From: DAIDKA01 sp035503515
GTDB lineage: Bacteria > Pseudomonadota > Gammaproteobacteria > Steroidobacterales > Steroidobacteraceae
Assembly: GCA_035503515.1 (NCBI GenBank)
Contig: DATJTJ010000176.1
Location: forward strand, 1-64,000
Length of the DNA: 64,000 nt
Reading direction: 5' to 3'
The notes under the pieces are model-generated. The model was not told the origin of the DNA. It did no database searches and saw only the letters and a program-made list of their open reading frames with translations. Position 1 is the stretch's first letter; each line of letters begins with the position of its first letter. The position numbers and the translations under genes are program-made. This document shows positions 1-9,178 of this stretch, piece after piece.

Positions 1-200
1 CCAGTTCGCATGCCTTGAGCTCGAACATGCCCTGATCCCGCCCCATCCTGGACGGCGCCGATCCATTGCGGCGCAGCCCGCTGCACCAGAACCCGTAACG
101 GGCTGTAGCTGATTTCAGAACAACGCGCGTTTTAACGGGGAAATTCCGCGGCCTGGCGAGGGAACGCTCGCGAAGCTCCCGCTGTGCATGCTTTTTGCAA
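1..200. other. Upstream intergenic sequence, no gene seen
   Basis: No convincing reading frame starts or ends here. The last part, towards the first gene, becomes AT-rich, which fits a promoter region for the operon that starts at 263. The beginning may be the far flank of a gene lying outside the window. Confidence 0.4.
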
Positions 201-229
201 TTCAGAATTTCATAGATACGAAATCTGAA
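201..229. promoter_or_regulatory. AT-rich imperfect palindrome, candidate operator
   Basis: TTCAGAATTTC (201-211) and GAAATCTGAA (220-229) form an imperfect inverted repeat with an 8-base centre, in the most AT-rich patch near the operon start, about 33 bases before the ATG at 263. GAAA/TTTC half-sites are common among operators of RpiR-family (HTH-SIS) regulators, and one such regulator closes this locus at 12908. The link is an inference from position and base pattern. Confidence 0.4.
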
Positions 230-262
230 ATTTATATGCCAAAAGTATCAGGGAGATGGGTC

Positions 263-2770
263 ATGAATAGGCAACTCGGCAGGCGCCGCCCGGGACGGCG
301 GATCTGGATAACAGGCCTCCTGACCGCCGCTGCCGTGGGTCCGGTCGCGTTTGCGGATCAGGCGGCGGCGACCGACGCCAGCCAAGACACCACGAGCAGC
401 AGCGCCGCCAACACCACGCCGCAGGGGCAGGGCGACATGGATGAGGTGGTGATCAACGGCATCCGTCGCGGTGACCTGGTGCTGCCGACGACGGTCAGCT
501 CCTCATCAGCCTATGGACTGGATCTTGGCGTCATGGAGACCCCAAGGAACAACACGCTGCTGTCGAAGGCGCAGCTCGACGCCCTCAACATCCAGAATCC
601 GGGTGGCTTCTCGTACCTCACCTCGAGCAGTTACTCGGATGCCGCCTTCGGCCAGCCGGCCGTGCCGCGGATCCGTGGTCAATATGCTGACATGTTCTTC
701 AACGGCATGCGCGATAGCTTTTCACTCAACGGCTACGGGGCACCCGTCAGTTTCAACAGCGCGGACTCGATCGACATCATCAAGGGACCCGCAAGCGTGC
801 AGGGTGGCCCTGGAGCGGGGGTGGGCGGCACCATTGACATCACGACCAAGCTGCCCTCGCTGACCCGATGGACTCAGATCTATGACCTGGAGTTCGACAC
901 CCAGCAGAAGCGTCGGGCGCTGATCGATATCGGCGGCCCGCTCACGTCCAGCACTGCCGCCCGCGTCAGCTTCACCTCCGATGACAGTGGCAGCTATTAC
1001 TACGACATGTTCTTCCACCAGCAGTCGCTGTACGCCGCCGTGGTCACGCAGTTCACCTCCAAGTTCAGCGTCATGGTCAATGGCTCGATCGAGGACACCC
1101 TGTATCGCGAGAACGACGGCGTCAACCGTGTCAACCAGGCGCTGATCGACGACGGCACGTACCTCACCGGCGGCGCGGTGGGACCGGTGGAGGGCTTCCT
1201 GACACCCGTCGACCTCACGGGTAGCGCACAGCTGAGCGACCGCATACTGATCGATGAAACTCCGGGCACCGGTGCGCACTCTGTGCACGCCAAGGCGCAG
1301 ATCATTCTGACCTACGACGCCTCCGGCGACTTCACGGTCACCAATAATACCTTCTACGATTACCTGAATCGCTACAACCAGACCATGGAGTACTATGCGG
1401 ATACCGCCCGCGGCAGCTTCACCCTCGAGAACAAGACCGACCTGAAGGTGAAGTTTCCCTTGGGCATCGTCGGCAATGAGGTGGATGGCGGCTTCACCTA
1501 CCGGTACGCCCATGTCGACGACATCCAGAATTATGCGAATGAACCGGTCAGTGTCTGGGATCTGACCACCAATCCCGATTCCTGGGTCTTCCCGGCTGCG
1601 GCGCAGGCGGACGGTGGCGCCATCCCGTACCTCGCCGCATTCGACCATCCGCAGTACGGAACCCCTGGCCGCGACACCTATTTCCTGAACAGCAGCGTCA
1701 TCTCCAACCTGCAGGACGCGGCAGCGTTCCTCGAACACCGCATGCAGTTCACTCCGCAGTGGAGCGCGCTCTACGGGGTGCGGGGCGATCTGGTGCAGCT
1801 GAATGAGACAGATCCGCTCGGCGGCACCGGGCTCTTCGACGGCCTACCGCAGAAGCAGGCCACGGCGTGGTACGGCCTCTACAACGGCAATGTCAGCGTG
1901 GTCTATGCGCCGGCCGCCTTCGTCTCCTCGTACCTGACATTCAACAAGGCACAGTACGTGCTCCCCGATGCCAATGACGGCGCAGTGGGGACCTTCGCAG
2001 AGGCCGCGACGGCGCAGCTTCGCCAGAACACTCAGCTCGAGGAGACCGGCGTCAAGTTCAGTCTGCTGGACTCTCGGCTGTTCATCTCGACGGCACTGTT
2101 CAAGCAGGAGCGTTCCATCCCCACCGGCGCCGGCGACAACGGCCATTCCGAGGCCCACATATGGGGCGCAGAGTGGGAACTCAACTACCAGCCAAACTCC
2201 CATTTCTTCGCCACGGCGAGTTACTCGTACCTGCACACCACGCTCGACACGGCATCACCTTTCTACAACTTCCCGGCGTATGCAGGGCTGAACGTCGATG
2301 GCGCGGGCACCCTGGCGGTCTTTGCCGCTGGCCAGACCTTCGAGGACCCGGGCGTCCCGGCGCATCTCATCAACATGCTGGCCAACTACAAGTTCGACTC
2401 GGGCTTCGGAGTCCAGGCGAACCTCCAGGTCACGGCGCCGATCGAGACCACACAGTCCGGTTACATCGACATCGCCGCGACCAATGCGCTGGCGGCATCG
2501 GATGGCCTTACACAGCTGGTGGGCAATGGCGGCCTGGTGCCGCTCTCGACCGTCGGCGCCAACGGCTACTACAGGTCGCCCCGGATTCCCTGGCAGTACA
2601 CCCTCAATGCGGCGGTCTTTTATACCTATGCGAACTACACCGTAAAGGTCACGGCCTACAATGCCACCGACAACCGCAACCTGACCAACGATTATCCCTT
2701 CTACGGCAACGACTTCCTGACGCGCGTGCCGCCGCGCAGCTTCGATCTGACGCTCACCGCCCGATTCTAG
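263..2770 (+). CDS. TonB-dependent outer-membrane receptor
   Basis: This 835-residue protein has a signal peptide, then a plug domain (about residues 85-200, with the typical IDIIKGPASVQ and GVGGTIDITTK segments) and a long beta-barrel that ends in the aromatic Phe expected for outer-membrane insertion. The start at 263 is preferred over an upstream ATG at 188 because AGGGAG sits just ahead and the signal peptide then begins normally. The plug resembles FhuA/FiuA-type receptors. It is the first gene of a tight operon with nucleobase-type enzymes, so it probably imports the substrate of that pathway, or a metal complex, using TonB energy. The ligand cannot be read from sequence. Confidence 0.9.
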   Translation: MNRQLGRRRPGRRIWITGLLTAAAVGPVAFADQAAATDASQDTTSSSAANTTPQGQGDMDEVVINGIRRGDLVLPTTVSSSSAYGLDLGVMETPRNNTLLSKAQLDALNIQNPGGFSYLTSSSYSDAAFGQPAVPRIRGQYADMFFNGMRDSFSLNGYGAPVSFNSADSIDIIKGPASVQGGPGAGVGGTIDITTKLPSLTRWTQIYDLEFDTQQKRRALIDIGGPLTSSTAARVSFTSDDSGSYYYDMFFHQQSLYAAVVTQFTSKFSVMVNGSIEDTLYRENDGVNRVNQALIDDGTYLTGGAVGPVEGFLTPVDLTGSAQLSDRILIDETPGTGAHSVHAKAQIILTYDASGDFTVTNNTFYDYLNRYNQTMEYYADTARGSFTLENKTDLKVKFPLGIVGNEVDGGFTYRYAHVDDIQNYANEPVSVWDLTTNPDSWVFPAAAQADGGAIPYLAAFDHPQYGTPGRDTYFLNSSVISNLQDAAAFLEHRMQFTPQWSALYGVRGDLVQLNETDPLGGTGLFDGLPQKQATAWYGLYNGNVSVVYAPAAFVSSYLTFNKAQYVLPDANDGAVGTFAEAATAQLRQNTQLEETGVKFSLLDSRLFISTALFKQERSIPTGAGDNGHSEAHIWGAEWELNYQPNSHFFATASYSYLHTTLDTASPFYNFPAYAGLNVDGAGTLAVFAAGQTFEDPGVPAHLINMLANYKFDSGFGVQANLQVTAPIETTQSGYIDIAATNALAASDGLTQLVGNGGLVPLSTVGANGYYRSPRIPWQYTLNAAVFYTYANYTVKVTAYNATDNRNLTNDYPFYGNDFLTRVPPRSFDLTLTARF

Positions 2771-2781
2771 GGCCACGGACC

Positions 2782-3282
2782 ATGAGCAATGCTGCGCTAC
2801 CCTCCGATCCGGGACTGCGGGCGGCCTTCGAGGAGGCGCTTGCGGGCTATCGCGAAGGGGGTCTGCCCATCGGGGCGGCGCTGGTGTATCGCGGCGAGGT
2901 GATCGCCCGCGGCCGCAACCGGCGGGTTCAGGACGGCAATCCCATCCTGCACGCCGAAATGACCTGCTTGCAGAACGCCGGCCGGCTGTCCTCAGCCGTC
3001 TATCGGCAGGCGACGCTCTATTCGACCCTGTCGCCGTGCTACATGTGCGGCGGCGCCTCTCTGCTGTTCGGGGTGCCCAACTTCGTCGTCGGGGAGAGCC
3101 GCACCATCCGTGCGGCCGATGACTGGCTGCGCTCCCGTGGCACCGTCGTCACAGTCGCCGATGATCCCGCCTGCTACGAACTGCTGCAGCGTTTCATCGC
3201 CGAGCAGCCGGAAGTCTGGGCCGAAGATATCGGTGAGGCGGGGGTCAGGGGCCGTTATCCGGGCGGCCGCGCGGACGTGTAG
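2782..3282 (+). CDS. Nucleoside/cytosine deaminase of the yeast FCY1 type
   Basis: This 166-residue zinc deaminase carries HAEM (zinc His and the proton-shuttling Glu) and PCYMC (two zinc Cys), the hallmark of the cytidine deaminase fold. The whole chain, including its C-terminal segment with FIAEQPEVWAEDIGE, closely follows yeast cytosine deaminase, where the Asp of the DIGE segment contacts the base. It therefore probably removes an amino group from a free pyrimidine or related heterocycle. It starts 11 bases after the receptor gene and its stop abuts the next start codon, so it is co-transcribed with the molybdenum hydroxylase. The substrate may not be cytosine itself. Confidence 0.85.
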   Translation: MSNAALPSDPGLRAAFEEALAGYREGGLPIGAALVYRGEVIARGRNRRVQDGNPILHAEMTCLQNAGRLSSAVYRQATLYSTLSPCYMCGGASLLFGVPNFVVGESRTIRAADDWLRSRGTVVTVADDPACYELLQRFIAEQPEVWAEDIGEAGVRGRYPGGRADV

Positions 3283-4116
3283 ATGAAACCGGCACCCTTC
3301 CGCTATGTGCGGCCCAGGAGCGTGTTTGAGGCGGTGGGGCTGCTACTCGAATATCCGGGGGAAGCGCGGTTGCTGGCCGGCGGTCAGAGCCTTGTGCCGC
3401 TGCTATCGCGTCGGCTCGCGACTCCCGCGCTGGTGATCGACATCAATCACATCGCGGGACTGGATGCCATCGAGGTTCTGCCGGATCGCATCCGCATGGG
3501 CGCTCTGGTGCGGCAGGAGCAGGCGCTGCGGTCGCAGGTGGTCCGGGCGGAAGTGGCCGGGCTCGCCGAGGCGCTGGCCTGGGTGGCGAACCCGGTCATC
3601 CGGCAGCGGGGCACGGTGATCGGCAATCTTGTGGCGAATACGCCCGGTGCCGAATTGCCGGCGGTCGCAATGGCGCTGGGAGCCCAGTTCGTGCTGCGGC
3701 ATCTGGGCGGCGAGGAGACCGTCGGCGCCGCAAGCCTCCTCGGGCCAGGCCGGACAGTGCCCCCGCAGGCCATGGTGACGCATGTGCTGTGGCCGCGCCG
3801 GCCGGCACGCGCCGGATTCTATGAAGTGGCAAGGCGTGACGGTCACGCGCCGGTGGTCGCCGCTGTCGTGACGCTGAACGCCGCCGACTGCAGGGTCGCG
3901 CTCAGTGGCGTCATGCGGACCGCCCTGGTCTGCCCCACCCTGGCGCATCTCATTGGTCGGCATTTTCCCGACGTGCCGGCCGCCGCCGACTTCGCGACGG
4001 CGCTCTCGAGCGACCTCATCGAACCCGTATTCGGCGATGCCTACTCCAGCGCGCGATACCGCCTCGAGGTGGCGCCCGTCGTCAGCCGGCGAGCGGCTCA
4101 GCGCCTGTCGTTGTGA
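3283..4116 (+). CDS. Molybdenum hydroxylase, FAD-binding medium subunit (CoxM/XdhB-like)
   Basis: This 277-residue protein is the flavin subunit of a xanthine dehydrogenase/CO dehydrogenase-type enzyme. The FAD pyrophosphate-binding segments LLAGGQSLVPLL (about residues 30-41) and TVIGNLVANTPGAELP (about 112-127) are in place, and the length matches CoxM-like subunits. It passes electrons from the iron-sulphur subunit encoded next to an acceptor such as NAD or a quinone. The ATG follows the deaminase stop with no gap, and its end overlaps the possible GTG start of the next gene. Confidence 0.93.
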   Translation: MKPAPFRYVRPRSVFEAVGLLLEYPGEARLLAGGQSLVPLLSRRLATPALVIDINHIAGLDAIEVLPDRIRMGALVRQEQALRSQVVRAEVAGLAEALAWVANPVIRQRGTVIGNLVANTPGAELPAVAMALGAQFVLRHLGGEETVGAASLLGPGRTVPPQAMVTHVLWPRRPARAGFYEVARRDGHAPVVAAVVTLNAADCRVALSGVMRTALVCPTLAHLIGRHFPDVPAAADFATALSSDLIEPVFGDAYSSARYRLEVAPVVSRRAAQRLSL

Positions 4117-4127
4117 CGTGCTGCGTG

Positions 4128-4607
4128 ATGCAAACGCATGACATCGCAATCAGAGTGGATGGCGTGGAACTGCGTGCGAGCGTGAGCCCGCGGCTGCTGC
4201 TCAGCGATTTTCTGCGCGAGCAGGCACGTGTCGGGGGCGTGCACGTGGCGTGCGGGCAAGGCGTCTGCGGAGCCTGCACGGTGGTGGTCGATGGGGTCCC
4301 GGTGCGCGCCTGTTTGATGCTGGCCATTCAGGCCGACGGCACGCTGGTGCAGACCATCGCCAGCCTCCCGCAGCTCGAGGGTAACGAACCTCAAGAGGGT
4401 CTGACGCGGCTACAGCGTGCGTTCCGGCACCACCATGCCCTGCAGTGCGGCTACTGTACGCCGGGGTTGCTGGTGGCCACGGCAAAGTTTCTGGCGACAA
4501 CCCCTGCGCCCGACCGAGCGCAGATTCTCGAGCATCTGAACGGCCATCTATGCCGCTGCTCCGGATACGCCAACATCGTCGCGGCCATCGAATCGGTGCG
4601 GGCATGA
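4128..4607 (+). CDS. Molybdenum hydroxylase, [2Fe-2S] small subunit (CoxS/XdhC-like)
   Basis: This 159-residue protein has the plant-ferredoxin-like CGQGVCGACTVVVDG cluster in the N-terminal half and the second cluster CGYCTPG...CRCSGY in the C-terminal half, the standard two [2Fe-2S] arrangement. It carries electrons from the Mo site to FAD. A GTG at 4113 is an alternative start but the ATG at 4128 gives the usual N-terminus. It overlaps the next gene by 4 bases (ATGA). Confidence 0.94.
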   Translation: MQTHDIAIRVDGVELRASVSPRLLLSDFLREQARVGGVHVACGQGVCGACTVVVDGVPVRACLMLAIQADGTLVQTIASLPQLEGNEPQEGLTRLQRAFRHHHALQCGYCTPGLLVATAKFLATTPAPDRAQILEHLNGHLCRCSGYANIVAAIESVRA

Positions 4608-6922
4608 TCGGCGCTTCGCCATTCGGACGGCGCGCGCGCCGCCGGGAGGATGGTCCGCTGCTCACGGGCAACGGCGTCTTTCTCGCCGATCTCGTCCGGC
4701 CCGGCATGGCCGCGCTGCGCGTGGTGCGCTCGACCGAGGCCCATGCCCGCATTGCGCACATCGATTTCGGCGCCGTTGCAGACGATCCTGACTGCGTGGG
4801 GGTGTTGTCGGCTGCGATGCTGCCGGCGGCCATGGGCACCCTGCCGGTAACCGACCTGGTCGCAGGCTCCCGGCCGGCGCATCACGGGGTCCTCGCCCGC
4901 GAACTCGTGCGCTATGTGGGCGAACCGGTTGCCGCCATCGTCGCCGCCGATCCCTACCGGGCAGAGGACCTCGCCGGCCGGGTGACGGTCGACTACGACG
5001 TCCTGCCGCCCGTCATGGATGTCACTTCGAGCACGGCGCCGCACGCACCACTGCTGTATGCCCAGTTCGGCAGCAACATCGTGCACGAGACCCACCAGCA
5101 GGTCGGCGACCCGCAGGCAGCCTTCGCCGCGGCACATCTGGTGATCGATGAAACTTTCCGCTTCCAGCGTGTCTGCGCCAGCTGCATGGAGGCGCGGGGC
5201 GCCATCGCGACGCTGGATCCCGGGACCGGACGCCAGCTGGTCTACAGTTCGACGCAGATACCGCAGGTGCTGCAGCAACAACTCGCACACCTGACGGGAA
5301 TCTCTCCACAGCGCCTGCGCGTGGTGGCACCGCAAATCGGCGGCGGGTTCGGCATGAAGGAGGCGGTGTATCCAGAGGAAGTCCTGGTGCTGCTCGCCCT
5401 GCAGCGCTTCGGTCGGGCCACCTATTGGCTGGAGGACCGGCAGGAGTCCTTCATCGCCAGTACCCATGGGAGGGAGGAGATCGTCCGGGTCCGGGCCGCC
5501 GTCACCACTGCGGGCGAGGTCACGGCAGTGGAGGTCGACTGCCAGGCCGACATTGGCGCGGCCTACCTGTTTCTGAGCAACACTCCCGGGGCGGCCGTCG
5601 CGAGCATCCGCGGCCCCTACCGCATCGCGAATTTCGCCAGCCGGGCGCGCTCGGTAGTGACCAACAAGACCCCGCTGAATGTCTACCGCGGCGCCGGCTA
5701 CCCCCAGGCAACCCTCGCCATGGAGCGGGTGATGGATCTCGCCGCTGATGCCCTGCGACTGGATCGTGCCGAGATCCGGCGCCGTAATCTCATCGGACCT
5801 GCGGCCTTCCCGGTGGATCGCGGTGTGTCCTATCCCGGTTGCGGACGCGCGATCCTGGACAGCGGCAATTATCCGGCGTTGCTCGAGTCGACGCTGGACG
5901 CGATCGACTATGCGGGGTTCGCCGCCCGGCGTGCGGCGACCGCTGCCGGCAGCGCGCTCGGCCTGGGTCTGTCGTTCGTGGTGGAGATGTCCGGGGGCGG
6001 TGGCGGCGAACCCGCCCGGATCCGCGTCCTCCCCGACGGCCGGTTGCAACTGCTGAGCGGCGTCACGCCCGTCGGCCAGGGGAGTCAGACCACGCTTGCG
6101 CAGATTCTGGCGGACCACCTGGGTGTGTCTCCGCAGATGATCGAGGTGCTGCCCGCGGACACCGATCAACTGGCTGCTGCACCCGGGACCTTCGCCTCCC
6201 GGGGTGCCACCATGGGTGGCAATGCCGCCTGCCGCGCGGGGGACGTGCTGCTGGACCGGATCCGGCAGTTGGCCGCGGAACTGCACGGCACGGCGCCGGA
6301 AAACATCAGCTGGCGGCAGGGACTGCTGCTCGATCGCACACGCCCCGGGCGGACCCTCAGCCTTGCTGCGCTGCTGCAAGAGGCGGCAACGGCCGGCATC
6401 GATGGCGCAATGCGGCTGGATGTCAGCGCCCGCTATGAGCGCGACGCCGTCAGCTGGGCCAGCGCCTGTCATGCCGCGGTGATCGACCTGGATCGGGAAA
6501 CCGGAGTCATCCGCGTCATCGACTATGCTGTGACCCATGATTGCGGCCGTATCGCCAATCCCTTGTTGGTGGATGGTCAGATCATGGGCGGCGTGCTGCA
6601 GGGATTGGGGCAGTGTCTGTTCGAGGTCCTTGGCTACGACGCGCACGGCCAACCCCTGACCCGCGGCTTCATGGACTATGTGCTGCCCACCGCTGCAACT
6701 GCGCCGCGCTTTACGTTGCGCCATATCGAGACGCCCTCACCCCTGAACCCGCTGGGCATGAAGGGAGCGGGCGAGGCCGGCTGCAGTGGGGCGGTGGCGG
6801 CGATCGCCAACGCCATTGCGGATGCCTTGGGTCCCCAAGTCGCGTTCGTGAACGGCTCGGGGCCGTTCACGCCGGACCTGGTGCTCGCGATGCTGCGGGA
6901 GGCAGGTCGTCATGCGGTATGA
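4604..6922 (+). CDS. Molybdenum hydroxylase, molybdopterin-binding large subunit (CoxL/XdhA-like)
   Basis: This 772-residue catalytic subunit shows the family segments GGGFGMKE (about residue 248), VYRGAGYPQA (about 360) and, near the C-terminus, GMKGAGEAGC, where the Glu is the catalytic base of xanthine oxidase-family enzymes. The CO dehydrogenase active-site loop with its essential Cys is not seen (VYRGAGYPQ instead), so it is a heterocycle or aldehyde hydroxylase, not CO dehydrogenase. The length is typical. It sits between the small subunit and an N-acetyltransferase homologue, overlapping both. Hydroxylation of a nitrogen heterocycle next to the C=N bond is the likely reaction; the substrate is unknown. 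Confidence 0.93.
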   Translation: MIGASPFGRRARRREDGPLLTGNGVFLADLVRPGMAALRVVRSTEAHARIAHIDFGAVADDPDCVGVLSAAMLPAAMGTLPVTDLVAGSRPAHHGVLARELVRYVGEPVAAIVAADPYRAEDLAGRVTVDYDVLPPVMDVTSSTAPHAPLLYAQFGSNIVHETHQQVGDPQAAFAAAHLVIDETFRFQRVCASCMEARGAIATLDPGTGRQLVYSSTQIPQVLQQQLAHLTGISPQRLRVVAPQIGGGFGMKEAVYPEEVLVLLALQRFGRATYWLEDRQESFIASTHGREEIVRVRAAVTTAGEVTAVEVDCQADIGAAYLFLSNTPGAAVASIRGPYRIANFASRARSVVTNKTPLNVYRGAGYPQATLAMERVMDLAADALRLDRAEIRRRNLIGPAAFPVDRGVSYPGCGRAILDSGNYPALLESTLDAIDYAGFAARRAATAAGSALGLGLSFVVEMSGGGGGEPARIRVLPDGRLQLLSGVTPVGQGSQTTLAQILADHLGVSPQMIEVLPADTDQLAAAPGTFASRGATMGGNAACRAGDVLLDRIRQLAAELHGTAPENISWRQGLLLDRTRPGRTLSLAALLQEAATAGIDGAMRLDVSARYERDAVSWASACHAAVIDLDRETGVIRVIDYAVTHDCGRIANPLLVDGQIMGGVLQGLGQCLFEVLGYDAHGQPLTRGFMDYVLPTAATAPRFTLRHIETPSPLNPLGMKGAGEAGCSGAVAAIANAIADALGPQVAFVNGSGPFTPDLVLAMLREAGRHAV

Positions 6923-7667
6923 GGAACTGATGCTGCGCTATCTGCAGCGGCTCGGTCTCACACGGCCGCCGATGCCGACGTGGCCTACCTTGTGCAGGCT
7001 CGTCAGTGCCCATCTGGAATGCGTGCCGTTCGAAAATCTGGATATCGTCTCGGGCTTCGATGCTGCCCTGACCAGTGAGGCCACCCTGCACAAAGTGGTG
7101 ATCCGGCGCCGCGGTGGCTTCTGCTACGAGCTGAACGAGGCCTTCGGCAGGCTGCTCGCCCATCTTGGCTTCAGTGTCACGCGTATCGAGGCGCAGGTGT
7201 GGTCGCCCGTGCGGCATTCCTTCGGCCCGCCGTTCGATCATCTGGCGCTGGTCGTGGCTTTGCCGGAGGGGAAATTCCTCACCGACGTGGGCTTCGGTGA
7301 CAATAATCGCAGACCGCTGCGGCTGCCCGCGGACTCGCTGACCGACATATCCGGTCATTACTCCTTGCAGCCGGCGACCGACGGTGTTTGGCTGCTGTCA
7401 CGCCAGGACCGGCCGCTATACCGGATGACCCTCGAGCCCCGGGAACTGCAGGCGTTCGAGGGCATGTATCGCTTTCACCGCTCATCCCCTGAGTCATTCT
7501 TCGGCCAGGGCCTGATCTGCACCTGCGCGACGCGCACGGGCCGGGTCACCATGAATGCGCAGGGTCTGAACATCGTGGCGGGTGGGAAGCGTTGGGATAT
7601 CCCGTTCACCGACCCGGACCGCGTGCTGGAACAGTACTTCGGGATCGTCAAGGAGCCGACATGCTGA
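6912..7667 (+). CDS. Arylamine N-acetyltransferase family protein
   Basis: This 251-residue protein has the NAT catalytic triad in family context: Cys in RRGGFCYELN (about residue 74), His in PPFDHLALVV (about 113) and Asp in LTDVGFGD (about 128). NAT enzymes move an acyl group from CoA to an arylamine, hydrazine or hydroxylamine, and relatives such as RifF make amides in biosynthesis. It overlaps the hydroxylase subunit upstream and the acyl-CoA ligase downstream, so it could use an acyl-CoA made by that ligase on an amino-heterocycle. It is slightly shorter than the usual 270-290 residues but complete. Confidence 0.9.
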   Translation: MRYEELMLRYLQRLGLTRPPMPTWPTLCRLVSAHLECVPFENLDIVSGFDAALTSEATLHKVVIRRRGGFCYELNEAFGRLLAHLGFSVTRIEAQVWSPVRHSFGPPFDHLALVVALPEGKFLTDVGFGDNNRRPLRLPADSLTDISGHYSLQPATDGVWLLSRQDRPLYRMTLEPRELQAFEGMYRFHRSSPESFFGQGLICTCATRTGRVTMNAQGLNIVAGGKRWDIPFTDPDRVLEQYFGIVKEPTC

Positions 7668-9178
7668 TGCATCAGATCCTCATCGATGGCGCGCAGCGCA
7701 CGCCCGACAAGCTCGCCTTGCATTGGGTCGACCGCGATATCGGACTCACCTATGCCCAGGCCGTCGGGCGCATGGAGGACATGGCGGGTGCCCTCGCGTC
7801 GCTCGGTGTCGCCAAGGGCGAACGGGTGACGGTCTTCGCGCATAACGGCATGGATTACCTCCTGAGTCTGTTCGGTGCCTGGCGTATCGGGGCGATTGCG
7901 GCGCTGGTCAACGTGCAGTTCGCCTCCGAACTGGATTATTACTTCGCCGACCATACCCCGGCGGTCGTGATCTACACCCATGATATGGCCGGTCCGGTCA
8001 GACAGGCGGCGAAAGCGGTGGGTTGCGTGCGCCACCTCCTGTGCATGGATGGCTCTCAGGAGGGGGCGCTGTCGCTGCCGCAATTGCTGCAGGCGCGGCT
8101 GCCTCCGCCGGCGGATCCCGGCGATGAGACGGCCATCGCTCATCTTGCCTACACCTCGGGAACCACGGGTAAGCCCAAGGGGGCCTGCCTCGCGCACGAG
8201 CCGACGATGCGCGCGGCGCGCTGCATCGCCGAGCGGCTGCGGATCACGGCGCAGGACGAGTCCTTCGGACCCACGGCGCTTTCGAGTTCCTACCAGCTGG
8301 TCGCCAACCTGCTGCCACCGCTCAGCCGCGGGGCCGGTGTCCACGTCATGGGAAAATGGACCCAGGCGACGGGATGGGAGGCCATGGACCGGGTCGGCGC
8401 CAGTATCCTGGTGGCCAATCCGACGCTGCTCGGGCAGGTGCTCGCGGAAAGCCGTCAACGGGGCCGGGTGCCGCGCAAATTGCGGGCCGGCCTGTCCGGC
8501 GGAGGTCCGGTACCCGCCGCCCTCAAGAAAGCGTGGCGCGATGAACTCAAGCTGCCCCTGGTCGAAAGCTTCGGCCAGAGCGAATTGGGCGGCTTCATGG
8601 CGCTGGGATTTCCGGACCCGATCGTCGATGACGCGCGGCTCGGACGAGTCGGACTGCCGCTGCCGGACAAGGAAGTGCGCATTGTTGATGCCCACCGCGC
8701 ACCACTGCCTCCGGGGCGAATCGGGGAGATTGAACTGCGCGGCGGCTTCATGGCCGGTTACTGGGGCAAGCCCGAGAGGACGGCCGAAGCCATCGGCACG
8801 GGCTGGCTGCGCACCGGCGATCTGGGCCTGATCGACAGCGAAGGGTTCATCACCATGCGCGGCCGTCGCTCCGAACTGATCGAGACTGATGGAGTCCTGT
8901 GGTTCCCCAGGGACGTGGAAGAGGCCTTCTGCGGTATCGAAGGAGTGTCGCAGGCGGCCGTCATAGGTGTGCCCGATCCGGCGCTGGGCCAGCGCCCCTA
9001 TGCCTTCATCACGCTGCGGCCCGACGGGGCACTCAGCGCCGCGGCGGCCAAGTCCGCCATCGTCGGCAAGGTGAACTACGATGTATCCGCGCTGGAGGTG
9101 CGGGTAGTGAGCGATTTACCCATGACTCCCACCGGCAAGATCGCCAAGGCGGAACTCTTTGCGCGGTTGGGTGCATGA
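7661..9178 (+). CDS. AMP-forming acyl-CoA synthetase/ligase (ANL superfamily)
   Basis: This 505-residue adenylate-forming enzyme has the phosphate-binding loop YTSGTTGKPKG (about residue 165), ESFGQSELGG in the A5 region, GWLRTGDLG with the hinge-region GRRSELIETDG, and the catalytic Lys in TPTGKIAKAEL near the C-terminus. It activates a carboxylic acid as acyl-AMP and most likely transfers it to CoA. The acid is not predictable. AAGGAG lies just before the ATG at 7661, which overlaps the NAT gene by 7 bases. The pairing with NAT suggests acid activation followed by amide formation or breakdown. Confidence 0.92.
   Translation: MLMHQILIDGAQRTPDKLALHWVDRDIGLTYAQAVGRMEDMAGALASLGVAKGERVTVFAHNGMDYLLSLFGAWRIGAIAALVNVQFASELDYYFADHTPAVVIYTHDMAGPVRQAAKAVGCVRHLLCMDGSQEGALSLPQLLQARLPPPADPGDETAIAHLAYTSGTTGKPKGACLAHEPTMRAARCIAERLRITAQDESFGPTALSSSYQLVANLLPPLSRGAGVHVMGKWTQATGWEAMDRVGASILVANPTLLGQVLAESRQRGRVPRKLRAGLSGGGPVPAALKKAWRDELKLPLVESFGQSELGGFMALGFPDPIVDDARLGRVGLPLPDKEVRIVDAHRAPLPPGRIGEIELRGGFMAGYWGKPERTAEAIGTGWLRTGDLGLIDSEGFITMRGRRSELIETDGVLWFPRDVEEAFCGIEGVSQAAVIGVPDPALGQRPYAFITLRPDGALSAAAAKSAIVGKVNYDVSALEVRVVSDLPMTPTGKIAKAELFARLGA

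Noticed and set aside
4451..6724. A 757-codon open frame on the minus strand.
   Set aside because: It lies entirely opposite the Mo hydroxylase subunits. Long antisense frames are common in high-GC genes, and the product has no recognisable motif.
4604..6922. The Mo subunit considered as a carbon monoxide dehydrogenase (CoxL form I).
   Set aside because: The active-site loop with the essential Cys is replaced by VYRGAGYPQ, the pattern of purine and aldehyde hydroxylases.
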